Part shown: positions 56,192 through 64,000 of the stretch, in pieces | How the letters are laid out: each line of letters opens with the position of its first letter | Numbering within the stretch: position 1 is the stretch's first letter | Assembly (NCBI GenBank): GCA_947629685.1 | Contig: CANREP010000004.1 | Location: 31,896 to 95,895, forward strand | Origin: an uncultured Phascolarctobacterium sp. | Lineage (GTDB): Bacteria; Bacillota; Negativicutes; Acidaminococcales; Acidaminococcaceae | DNA: 64,000 nt | Direction of reading: 5' to 3' | Notes under the pieces: generated by a model | Database searches by the model: none | Told to the model about the DNA's origin: nothing | What the model saw: the letters and a program-made list of their open reading frames with translations, nothing else | Translations under genes and position numbers: made by a program

Positions 56192-57010
56192 ATGGGAAGG
56201 GCAAAAAGAATGGAGCGAGTAGTGGCCTTAACCAAGCAGTTGACGGATCATCCGCACCAATTATTTTCATTTTCCTATTTTTGCAAAAAATTTGAAATAG
56301 CTAAATCCACTCTCAGCGAAGATGTGCTGGCAGTCAAAACCGGCCTTGAACTTTACGGGCTGGGAAAAGTGGAAACCTTGGCAGGAGCCGCGGGAGGCGT
56401 GCGTTTTATTCCCGGGCGGTCGCTTAAAGAGGATCATGATTTTCTGCAGGACCTGGCGGTAAAGCTTTCTGTGCCGGACAGGATACTGCCTGGCGGGCTG
56501 CTGTATACGACTGATTTGCTGTGTATGCCCGACGTGGTAGTGCGTCTGGGTGAAATCATCATGAAACGGATGCGGCATCTGGAGCCTGACTGTATCATGA
56601 CGGTGGAGACCAGAGGCATACCGCTGGCGCTGTTTGTGGCCAGGGCTTTTAATGTGCCGCTGGTGATGGCGCGGCACAGCAGTCAGATTACCGAAGGTTC
56701 CGCTGTGAACATCAATTATGTCAGCGGCTCATCCAAGATGATCCAGACCATGGCCATGCCCAAGCGGGCGCTGCAGCCGGGCAGCAGGGTGCTGATCGTG
56801 GATGATTTTATGAAAGGCGGCGGTACGGCCAGAGGCATGGTCAATCTGGCGAAAGAAGTCGGCGCCGAAGTGGTGGGCAAGGCTTTCATGATTGCTACTG
56901 CAGAGCCGGAGCATAAGATGGTGGATGATTATACGGCTTTATTTATGCTGCACAGCGTAAATGAGCTGGAAAGTAAAATCTTTATTGAACCTGTACAGGT
57001 AAAGGAGTAA
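56192..57010 (+). CDS. purR: Pur operon repressor PurR (phosphoribosyltransferase-like)
   Basis: N-terminal HTH; VLIVDDFMKGGGTARGMVNLAKEVGAEVVGKAFMI PRPP-binding loop. Confidence 0.94.
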   Translation: MGRAKRMERVVALTKQLTDHPHQLFSFSYFCKKFEIAKSTLSEDVLAVKTGLELYGLGKVETLAGAAGGVRFIPGRSLKEDHDFLQDLAVKLSVPDRILPGGLLYTTDLLCMPDVVVRLGEIIMKRMRHLEPDCIMTVETRGIPLALFVARAFNVPLVMARHSSQITEGSAVNINYVSGSSKMIQTMAMPKRALQPGSRVLIVDDFMKGGGTARGMVNLAKEVGAEVVGKAFMIATAEPEHKMVDDYTALFMLHSVNELESKIFIEPVQVKE

Positions 57011-57014
57011 GCAA

Positions 57015-58385
57015 ATGACAGAATTAAGAGCTGTAATTTTAGCTGCGGGTAAAGGCACAAGGATGCGCAGCAAATTACCCAAGGTTTTGCATAAAGTGGG
57101 CGGCAAGCCGATGCTGCAGCATGTGCTGGACGCTGCTGACGCTGCCGGCGCTGCCGAAAAAATCGTCATCGTGGGACACGGAGCAGAACTGGTGGAAAGC
57201 ATGGTAGGCGAACAGGGCAAGATAGTCCTGCAGGCTGAACAGCTGGGTACTGGTCATGCTGTGATGCAGACGCAAGAGGCATTGGCAGGTTTTACAGGCA
57301 CTGCGATGATTTTATGCGGCGATACGCCGCTGTTAGACGGTGTAGAGCTGAAAAAATTCTATGAAGCTCACGTGCAGTCCGGCGCTGCAGCTACCGTGCT
57401 GACTGCTTTTATGGATAATCCGTTCGGTTATGGGCGTATCGTGCGCGATGCTGAAGGCAATGTGCGGGGTATCGTGGAAGAAAAGGACGCCGATGCGCAG
57501 CAGAAGCTGATTAAAGAAATCAATACCGGTATTTACTGTCTGGAATGTCCGTTGATGTTTGACGTGCTGGCAACGCTGACCTGCGATAATGCTCAGGGCG
57601 AGTATTATCTTACCGATGTGCTGACTAAACTGAATGAAGCAGGCAAAAAAGTTGGCGGCGTCGTTACTGAAGACAGCGACATGGTCATGGGCATCAATTC
57701 CCGCCGGCAGCTGGCAGAGGCCGAAAGCGTTATGCGCGTGCGTATTTTAAATAGACTGATGGACGAAGGCGTGACTATCATGGATCCTGCCAGCACCTTT
57801 ATTGAAGGCAGCGTAAAAATCGGCAGTGATACCGTTATCTATCCGTTTACCTGGCTGGAAGGCAGCACGGAGATTGGCGAAGACTGTGAAATCGGTCCCA
57901 ATGTGCGGCTGACTAATGTACAGGTCGGCAGCGGCACCCATTTGCAGTTCGTTTATGGACATGACTGCAAGGTATGCGACGAGGTAACTGCAGGTCCGTA
58001 TGTACACCTGCGCCCTGATGCAGTTATCGGCAATAAGGTGAAAATCGGCAACTTTGTGGAAGTGAAAAATTCCAACGTGGGCACCGGCACCAAACTGCCG
58101 CATCTTACCTACATCGGCGACAGCGACATCGGCAGCGGCGTCAATATGGGCTGCGGCTGCATCACTGTTAATTACGACGGTAAGAAGAAGCATCGCACTG
58201 TGGTTGAAGACAATGTTTTTGTCGGCTGCAACACCAATCTGGTGGCGCCGGTAACAGTCAAGGCAGGCAGCTATATCGGCGCAGGCTCCACTATTACCAA
58301 GGAAGTGCCCGAAAACAGCCTGGGTATCGCCAGAGCTAAGCAGAAGAATCTGGAAGGCTGGGCAGAAAAGTATCGTAATAAGTAA
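57015..58385 (+). CDS. glmU: Bifunctional UDP-N-acetylglucosamine diphosphorylase/glucosamine-1-phosphate N-acetyltransferase
   Basis: VILAAGKGTRMRSKLPKVLHKVGGKPMLQHVLD; left-handed beta-helix repeats; NVFVGCNTNLVAPVTV. Confidence 0.97.
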   Translation: MTELRAVILAAGKGTRMRSKLPKVLHKVGGKPMLQHVLDAADAAGAAEKIVIVGHGAELVESMVGEQGKIVLQAEQLGTGHAVMQTQEALAGFTGTAMILCGDTPLLDGVELKKFYEAHVQSGAAATVLTAFMDNPFGYGRIVRDAEGNVRGIVEEKDADAQQKLIKEINTGIYCLECPLMFDVLATLTCDNAQGEYYLTDVLTKLNEAGKKVGGVVTEDSDMVMGINSRRQLAEAESVMRVRILNRLMDEGVTIMDPASTFIEGSVKIGSDTVIYPFTWLEGSTEIGEDCEIGPNVRLTNVQVGSGTHLQFVYGHDCKVCDEVTAGPYVHLRPDAVIGNKVKIGNFVEVKNSNVGTGTKLPHLTYIGDSDIGSGVNMGCGCITVNYDGKKKHRTVVEDNVFVGCNTNLVAPVTVKAGSYIGAGSTITKEVPENSLGIARAKQKNLEGWAEKYRNK

Positions 58386-58413
58386 GCGAAGGTTAAAGAG
58401 TTTGCAAAAAACT

Positions 58414-58441
58414 TGTTAAAGGATTGCTTTTTAGGTATAAT
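58414..58441 (+). promoter_or_regulatory. Sigma70-type promoter of prs
   Basis: TTGTTA (58414-58419), 16-bp spacer, TATAAT (58436-58441). Confidence 0.65.
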
Positions 58442-58494
58442 TAAACAGAGAATTAAATATTGACCAACAAGGTACAATTTGGAGGGATTGGGAC

Positions 58495-59454
58495 ATGTTG
58501 TCAGATGAAAATAAGTTTAGAATTTTTGCAGGTAATGCTAACCCGGATTTAGCGCGCGAGATTGCTGCTTATCTTGGCACTACCGTAGGCGATGCTGTTA
58601 TCAACCGTTTCAATAACGGCGAAGTACAGGTTATGATTAACGAAAGCGTACGCGGCAAGGATATCTTTATCGTCCAGCCGACCTGCGGACCGATTGTTAA
58701 TGACAATGTAATGGAACTGCTGATTATGGCAGATGCTTTCAAACGTGCATCCGCCCAGCATATTACTGCGGTTATTCCTTACTATGGCTATGCCCGCCAG
58801 GATCGTAAGGCTCGCGGCCGTGAACCTATTACAGCTAAACTTATGGCTGATCTTTTGGAAACTGCAGGTATTACCCGTGTAGTTACCATTGATCTACATG
58901 CTGCACAGATCCAGGGTTTCTTCAATATTCCTTTTGACCATATGCCTGGCGGCCCGATTTTGGCTGAATATATTAAGAGCAAAAAATTGGATGATATGGT
59001 AGTAGTATCTCCTGACCTTGGCGGTGTAGGACGTGCCCGCGGTTTTGCGGAAATGCTGCAGTGCCCGTTGGCTATTATTGATAAACGCCGTCCTGAACCA
59101 GGCGTAGCAGAGGTTATGAACCTCATCGGCAATGTAGAAGGCAAGACGGCTATCATGGTCGACGACATGGTAGATACGGCAGGTTCTCTGACCGAAGGCG
59201 CACGCGCCCTGAAAAAGCTGGGCGCAAAAGAAATCTACGCCTGCTGCACTCATCCTATCCTGACTGATCCGGCACTGTCCCGTATTGCTCAGTCCGATAT
59301 TACGGAATTGGTAGTTACCAATACCATTCCGCTGCCGCCGAACAAGAAACACCCAAAGATCAAAGTGCTGTCCATAGCTCCTATCTTGGCAGAAACTGTT
59401 CTGCGTATTTACAACGACTGGTCTGTAAGCCAATTATTTGATACTCATAAATAA
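58495..59454 (+). CDS. prs: Ribose-phosphate pyrophosphokinase
   Basis: FAGNANPDLAREIAAYLGT...PYYGYARQDRKARGREPITAKL...VDDMVDTAGSLTEGA. Confidence 0.97.
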   Translation: MLSDENKFRIFAGNANPDLAREIAAYLGTTVGDAVINRFNNGEVQVMINESVRGKDIFIVQPTCGPIVNDNVMELLIMADAFKRASAQHITAVIPYYGYARQDRKARGREPITAKLMADLLETAGITRVVTIDLHAAQIQGFFNIPFDHMPGGPILAEYIKSKKLDDMVVVSPDLGGVGRARGFAEMLQCPLAIIDKRRPEPGVAEVMNLIGNVEGKTAIMVDDMVDTAGSLTEGARALKKLGAKEIYACCTHPILTDPALSRIAQSDITELVVTNTIPLPPNKKHPKIKVLSIAPILAETVLRIYNDWSVSQLFDTHK

Positions 59455-59458
59455 AATA

Positions 59459-59490
59459 ACAAAGGCTTGCCTTGATGGCAGGCCTTTTTC
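59459..59490 (+). terminator. Rho-independent terminator
   Basis: AAAGGCTTGCCttgatGGCAGGCCTTTTTC. Confidence 0.88.
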
Positions 59491-59505
59491 TTTAGAAAGC
59501 AACGG

Positions 59506-60315
59506 TTGCTAAAAATGAGACTTATTTACATTATTGCCTGCTGCGGCATTTTAGGAATGGCAGCGCTGTGGCTGGGGAAATTGCATCTTATACGCAGAAA
59601 GCCGGCTTTGCTGACAGCCGCTGCAGGAGTTTTGCTTGCGGGCGTATTGACGCTGTGCGCTGTGCTGCCGCAGAATAATTTTTACGGGCAGGTTATCACC
59701 AGCGTGCCGGTGCAGAAAAAACTGGTGGCCTTAACGTATGACGACGGCCCGTATCTGCCCTATACATTGGAGCTGCTGCAGGTGCTGCAGGAAAAAAATG
59801 TTAAAGCTACCTTTTTCATGGTGGGAGAGAATGCTTTTAAAAAGCAGGAAGCGGTGCGTATCGTAAGCAGGCAGGGACATGAGATAGCCCTACATGCAGG
59901 AACTCACCGCGACTTACTTAAGCTGGACCGGGAAGCTATAGCTGCCAATATCGACAGCGGCAAAACCACGCTGGCCTGGCTGAGCGGACAAGACATAAAG
60001 TTTATGCGTCCGCCGCACGGATTTCGTGACTGGGCCGTAATGGCGGAAATACGGCAGGCAGGTCTGACTGCTGTTAACTGGAGCGTTATTCCGCGTGACT
60101 GGACTAATCCTGGGACGGATGTTATTGTAGACAGAGTTTGCAGTAAAGTGTTTCCTGGCGCTATTATCCTGCTGCACGATGGCGACAGCCCTAAAAATGC
60201 TGCTTCAAGGCAGCAGACTGTAGAAGCCACCGCTGCCATTATCGACAGGCTGCGCTCGGAAGGATATGAATTTGTAACAGTCAGCCAGCTTGTGGCTGCA
60301 AAGGAGGAAAAATAA
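59506..60315 (+). CDS. Polysaccharide deacetylase family protein
   Basis: VALTYDDGPYLPYTLELLQVL...VKATFFMVGENA...HEIALHAGTHRDL...IILLHDGD. Confidence 0.93.
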   Translation: MLKMRLIYIIACCGILGMAALWLGKLHLIRRKPALLTAAAGVLLAGVLTLCAVLPQNNFYGQVITSVPVQKKLVALTYDDGPYLPYTLELLQVLQEKNVKATFFMVGENAFKKQEAVRIVSRQGHEIALHAGTHRDLLKLDREAIAANIDSGKTTLAWLSGQDIKFMRPPHGFRDWAVMAEIRQAGLTAVNWSVIPRDWTNPGTDVIVDRVCSKVFPGAIILLHDGDSPKNAASRQQTVEATAAIIDRLRSEGYEFVTVSQLVAAKEEK

Positions 60316-60320
60316 AACTT

Positions 60321-60896
60321 ATGAAACTGATTGTTGGATTAGGCAATATCGGCAGAGAATATGCTCATACGCGTCATAATATCGGCTTCATGGTCGTTGA
60401 CGAGCTGGCCAGGCGCTGGGGTGTGTCTTTTGACAGGACGGACCGTAACGCCATGTATGCGGAATACAGGCTGCCGGAAAAAGTGCTGCTGCTGAAACCG
60501 ACTACCTATATGAATCTGAGTGGGGTAGCGGTAGGAGCATATGCTGATTTTTACAATATTGCGCCGGAAGATATTGCCGTCATCCAGGATGATATGGATA
60601 TGCCCTGCGGGCAGCTGCGTATCCGCCGCAAAGGCAGCGCCGGAGGCCATAACGGGATAAAGTCTGTACAGCAGCATCTGGGAACGGGAGAATTTCCCCG
60701 TTTCAAGATAGGTATAGGACACCCGGAGCGCAGCAGCCAGGCCGTGGTAAATCATGTGCTACATGCTTTTCAGAACGAAGAAAAGGAACTTATCGAAAAA
60801 GCTGTGCAGGAAATGGCTGACGCAGTAGAATGCTGGCTGCGGGAAGATATTGAGGCGGCTATGCAGAAATATAATAAGAAGCCGGCGAAAGCATAG
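60321..60896 (+). CDS. pth: Peptidyl-tRNA hydrolase
   Basis: MKLIVGLGNIGREYAHTRHNIGFMVVDELA...KPTTYMNLSG...KGSAGGHNGIKSV. Confidence 0.97.
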   Translation: MKLIVGLGNIGREYAHTRHNIGFMVVDELARRWGVSFDRTDRNAMYAEYRLPEKVLLLKPTTYMNLSGVAVGAYADFYNIAPEDIAVIQDDMDMPCGQLRIRRKGSAGGHNGIKSVQQHLGTGEFPRFKIGIGHPERSSQAVVNHVLHAFQNEEKELIEKAVQEMADAVECWLREDIEAAMQKYNKKPAKA

Positions 60897-60897
60897 T

Positions 60898-60928
60898 AAA
60901 AAAAGCACTTCATTATGAAGTGCTTTTT
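60898..60928. terminator. Bidirectional terminator
   Basis: AAAAAGCACTTCAttaTGAAGTGCTTTTT. Confidence 0.9.
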
Positions 60929-61592
60929 AGCTGTTTAATGCCAGCAGTAATTTCTGCAATTCTGGAATAGTGGCCGCATAATAATCGGCGCCAGCCTCCG
61001 AAAGTTCGTTAAGACTGCCGAAGCCGTAGCCGATACCGATACATTTTATGCCGTTATCATGGGCGGCAAGGACATCTTCCTGCCGGTCGCCAATCAGCAG
61101 GATGTGAGGTTTATCTTCTGCTGAATCACGGCTGAGGCGGCGCAGGGCTTCTGCAACGACGAGGGCTTTATTATCTAAGCGCCTGTCCAAGCTGCTGCCG
61201 ACTATGGCCGACATATAGGGAGCAAAGCCGAAACGCTGGGCAATGGGAAGGGCGTAGATTTCCGGCTTGCCGGTAGCAATAGCCAGGGTAATGCTGGCAG
61301 CGTGCTGAGAACGGATAAGGTCTAAAATACCAGGATAGGCTTCGTTTTCGTAAATGCCGATATTGTGATACCGTTCGCGATATTTTTGTGTAGCTGCTTC
61401 CGCCTGCCGGGAGGTGAAGCCGTAATATTTTTCAAAAGACGCCCGCAGCGGCGGTCCGATGAATTTGCGCAGGCTATTTAGGTCAGGTTCGTCGATACCG
61501 GCGTCATGCAGCGCATACTGGACGCATTTGGTGATGCCTTCGGCAGAGTTGGTCAGCGTGCCGTCTAAATCAAAAAGTAAAGTATGAAACAT
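60927..61592 (-). CDS. HAD family hydrolase (phosphoglycolate phosphatase-like)
   Basis: LLFDLDGTLTNSAEGI...LAIATGKPEIYA...ILLIGDRQEDVLAA. Confidence 0.93.
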   Translation of the reverse strand: MFHTLLFDLDGTLTNSAEGITKCVQYALHDAGIDEPDLNSLRKFIGPPLRASFEKYYGFTSRQAEAATQKYRERYHNIGIYENEAYPGILDLIRSQHAASITLAIATGKPEIYALPIAQRFGFAPYMSAIVGSSLDRRLDNKALVVAEALRRLSRDSAEDKPHILLIGDRQEDVLAAHDNGIKCIGIGYGFGSLNELSEAGADYYAATIPELQKLLLALNS

Positions 61593-61692
61593 TATTTTCT
61601 CCTGTTATAAATAAATTGCTGAAACTTTTACTGATTATAACACAATGGTTATGAAAGTGATACAATATTCTTGTTTTGAGGGGGGTCTATTT

Positions 61693-62889
61693 ATGACTGA
61701 AAAATTATATGAAAATAATGTGCTGCTGAAAAATTGCAGCTGCACGGTGCTGGCTTGTCAGGAAAAAGAGGGTCGTTATCTGGTCGAACTGGACAGAACC
61801 GTGTTTTTCCCGGAGGGAGGCGGGCAGCTGAGCGACAGAGGCACTTTGGGCGGCGTCAGCGTAGAATATGTATATGAAGCTGACGGACGCATTTTCCATG
61901 TATGCGGGCAGCCGCTGCCTGCTGGAAGTACGGTTGAGGCTGCGCTGGACTGGCAGGTACGCTTGGACAGGATGCAGCAGCACCTGGGAGAACATCTGCT
62001 TTCTTATGCCTGCTGGAAGCTGTTTGGCGCAAACAATGTAGGTTTTCACATGAGCGAGGATTTGGTGGCTATAGATCTCGATAAAGAGCTGACGGCTGAG
62101 GAACTGCTGCAGGCTGAACTGCTGACTAATGAGATTATCTGGGATAACCGGCCGGTAACTATAAATTATCTGGACAGTGAGGAGGCAGCCAAACTGCCGA
62201 TGCGCAAGTTTAACAGCAAGCTCAAGGGACTGCTGCGTATCGTGGCTGTAGAAGGAGCTGACTGCTGCACCTGCTGCGGCACACATCCGCCTTATACGGG
62301 GATGGTAGGACTGGTCAAGGTTATCCGCAGCGACAAGCATAAACAGGGAATAAGGGTGGAATTTGCCTGCGGCAGGAGAGCTTTGCTGGATGCAGACAGC
62401 AAAAATTCCGTCCTGCTGCAGACTGCCGCTGAGCTTTCCGTAAAGCCCGTGCAGGTTTATGATGGCGTGATGCGTCTGAAAGAAGATATGGCGCAGCTGC
62501 GTGAAACAGTTAAAAATAAGACTTTGCAGCTTTTGCGTCAAGAGCTGCAGCAGGCGGCAGGACAGGCTTTGCGGAAAACTGACGGGACGCCTATAATAAA
62601 GATGGTGACTGACGACAGTAAGCATATCAAACCGCTGCTGACGCTGGCCGGGGGATATACAGACAGTCTCAGCGTGATTTTTGCAGTACAGCGGGAAAGA
62701 CTGGCCTATGCCGTAGCCGCAGGACACGACTTGCAGGCGGATTGCCGCGTCTACATCAAAGTACTGAATGAAGTATTTAACGGCCGCGGCGGCGGTAAGG
62801 TGGACTGCACTCAGGGCGGCGCTGATTTTTGCGCTGACTGGCAGGAACGTTTGCAGCAGGCTTTGCAGGCAATGCAGAAACTGCAGTAA
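61693..62889 (+). CDS. Alanyl-tRNA editing-domain/DHHA1 protein (AlaX-like)
   Basis: LDRTVFFPEGGGQLSDRGTLGG; QQHLGEHLLSYACWKLF; CCTCCGTHPPYTGMVGLVKV; C-terminal DHHA1 GRGGGKVDCTQGG. Confidence 0.9.
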   Translation: MTEKLYENNVLLKNCSCTVLACQEKEGRYLVELDRTVFFPEGGGQLSDRGTLGGVSVEYVYEADGRIFHVCGQPLPAGSTVEAALDWQVRLDRMQQHLGEHLLSYACWKLFGANNVGFHMSEDLVAIDLDKELTAEELLQAELLTNEIIWDNRPVTINYLDSEEAAKLPMRKFNSKLKGLLRIVAVEGADCCTCCGTHPPYTGMVGLVKVIRSDKHKQGIRVEFACGRRALLDADSKNSVLLQTAAELSVKPVQVYDGVMRLKEDMAQLRETVKNKTLQLLRQELQQAAGQALRKTDGTPIIKMVTDDSKHIKPLLTLAGGYTDSLSVIFAVQRERLAYAVAAGHDLQADCRVYIKVLNEVFNGRGGGKVDCTQGGADFCADWQERLQQALQAMQKLQ

Positions 62890-62897
62890 GATATTGT

Positions 62898-62935
62898 ATA
62901 AATGCACTGTATGCAACAGTGCATTTATTTTTTTC
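62898..62935 (+). terminator. Rho-independent terminator
   Basis: ATAAATGCACTGTatgcaACAGTGCATTTATTTTTTT, 13-bp stem. Confidence 0.9.
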
Positions 62936-63010
62936 GTGAAATAGAGGATGTTTTCTGTTTTTGTCGAAAGAATTAAAGTCGAGTTATACGTATTTGGCCT
63001 ACGGTTATTT

Positions 63011-64000
63011 ATGGAGAACATCATGCAGAAACTTTGGAAAATTATTTTAGCGGGTTTTGCTTTTTTGGCAATACTTTATTACGCTTTAGTGACATATGTA
63101 GTGCCGGGTTATATCCGTCAGCTTTTACCTCAGGCAGAGGTGCTGGCGCAGGACTATATCAACGGCAGCGTCCAGATAGGCGGCGTTGTCTGGAACGGCG
63201 GGCTCTCGGCTGAAGTGAACGACGTAGTAATCCGTGATAAAGACGGCGACAAGGTAGCGGTGCTGCCTAAGACGATTGTCAGCTTTAGACCTTGGCTGGC
63301 GCTGCAGGATCCGGCACGGACTGTGAGCAGGATCAGACTTCTCCGGCCGCAGGTTTGGCTGGTCATGGACGACCAGGAGCAATGGAATATGCAGCATCTG
63401 CTCAAGCCGTCTCAGTCGAAGGAAACTCCCTTTTACGGACTGTTGCAGGCGGAAGGCTGCGCCTTGAAAGTAGCGACCCCTTATGGCAGCTGGGATTTTA
63501 CTGTCGATGCGGAAGCGGACGGTGGCGCCAATCCCGATTTCGCTTTAAAGGCTGATGTAGCTGCAGGCGAGGATGAGCTGCAGGTGCAGGGAACGGTGAC
63601 CACGAAAGGGATCGGCACCCTCTACCTTAAAACGGACAGACTGCAGCTGGCAGCATATGCGCCGTTGGCGGCTCATTACGGACAGGTAGAGGAGCTGCAG
63701 GGCAGCGTCAGGGAACTGCAGCTTACCTGGGTCAATGATGGCACGCAGGTGCGCTTGTCTGGCAAAGGCGATTTGACGGCGGTTAACGGAAAAATGGAGC
63801 TGGCAGGCAGCAGACATACGCTGCAGGTTGATGGCAGGATCGACGCTGCTCAGAGCAGGATAAATACGGCGCAGCTTACGGTAACTGTTGATGGTCAGCC
63901 GGTATCTGTACAGGGTGAGGCTGATCTGCAGGATATGGACAATATTTCTGGTAAGGTCAGCATCCAGGCTCCGGCGCTGGAGTGGGAAGAACTGCGGGCA
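63011..64000 (+). CDS. TamB/AsmA-like translocation and assembly protein, N-terminal part (runs off window)
   Basis: Open frame from ATG 63011 to window end: MENIMQKLWKIILAGFAFLAILYYALVTYVVPGYIRQLLPQAEVLAQDYINGSVQIGGVVWNGGLSAEVNDVVIRDKDG...; single N-terminal TM then beta-rich repeats; not in ORF track. Confidence 0.75.
   Translation, partial: MENIMQKLWKIILAGFAFLAILYYALVTYVVPGYIRQLLPQAEVLAQDYINGSVQIGGVVWNGGLSAEVNDVVIRDKDGDKVAVLPKTIVSFRPWLALQDPARTVSRIRLLRPQVWLVMDDQEQWNMQHLLKPSQSKETPFYGLLQAEGCALKVATPYGSWDFTVDAEADGGANPDFALKADVAAGEDELQVQGTVTTKGIGTLYLKTDRLQLAAYAPLAAHYGQVEELQGSVRELQLTWVNDGTQVRLSGKGDLTAVNGKMELAGSRHTLQVDGRIDAAQSRINTAQLTVTVDGQPVSVQGEADLQDMDNISGKVSIQAPALEWEELRA

Noticed and set aside
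61705-63024. 439-aa minus-strand ORF
   Set aside because: Antisense to the AlaX-like gene and spans its terminator; composition typical of a shadow frame.
1-64000. Defence island, prophage, IS or integrative element
   Set aside because: No transposase, integrase, phage structural gene, toxin-antitoxin pair or restriction system seen; content is uniformly chromosomal housekeeping.

Overview
The window is a gene-dense chromosomal segment. Gene content, diderm-Firmicute markers (a TamB/AsmA-like ORF, a Spy-like periplasmic protein) and sporulation-like cell-wall genes suggest a Negativicute such as Phascolarctobacterium or Acidaminococcus; this taxonomy is an inference. Most of the window is core metabolism and cell envelope: purC, trmB, ftsW/PBP, fhs-folD, an ECF transporter, murI, a multi-subunit Mrp/Mbh-type antiporter operon, pyruvate carboxylase, ftsH, sbcCD, ispE-GntR-NTP transferase-purR-glmU-prs, and pth. 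It has two tRNAs and two recognisable riboswitches (preQ1-like and fluoride). I saw no CRISPR array, rRNA or insertion sequence. The items most worth a second look are: (1) an extended, G-U-rich structured leader upstream of the Mrp/Mbh-type operon; (2) an antiporter operon in Mbh gene order with three antiporter-like subunits and no hydrogenase module; (3) an AcoR-like 'sigma-54' activator that lacks the GAFTGA loop; (4) matching TGTATACA-type dyads at pyc and at the ispE-GntR operon; (5) a preQ1-like switch controlling a radical-SAM gene and a queuosine-precursor transporter; (6) an orphan 508-aa protein. Two truncated CDSs at the window edges are missing from the ORF track.
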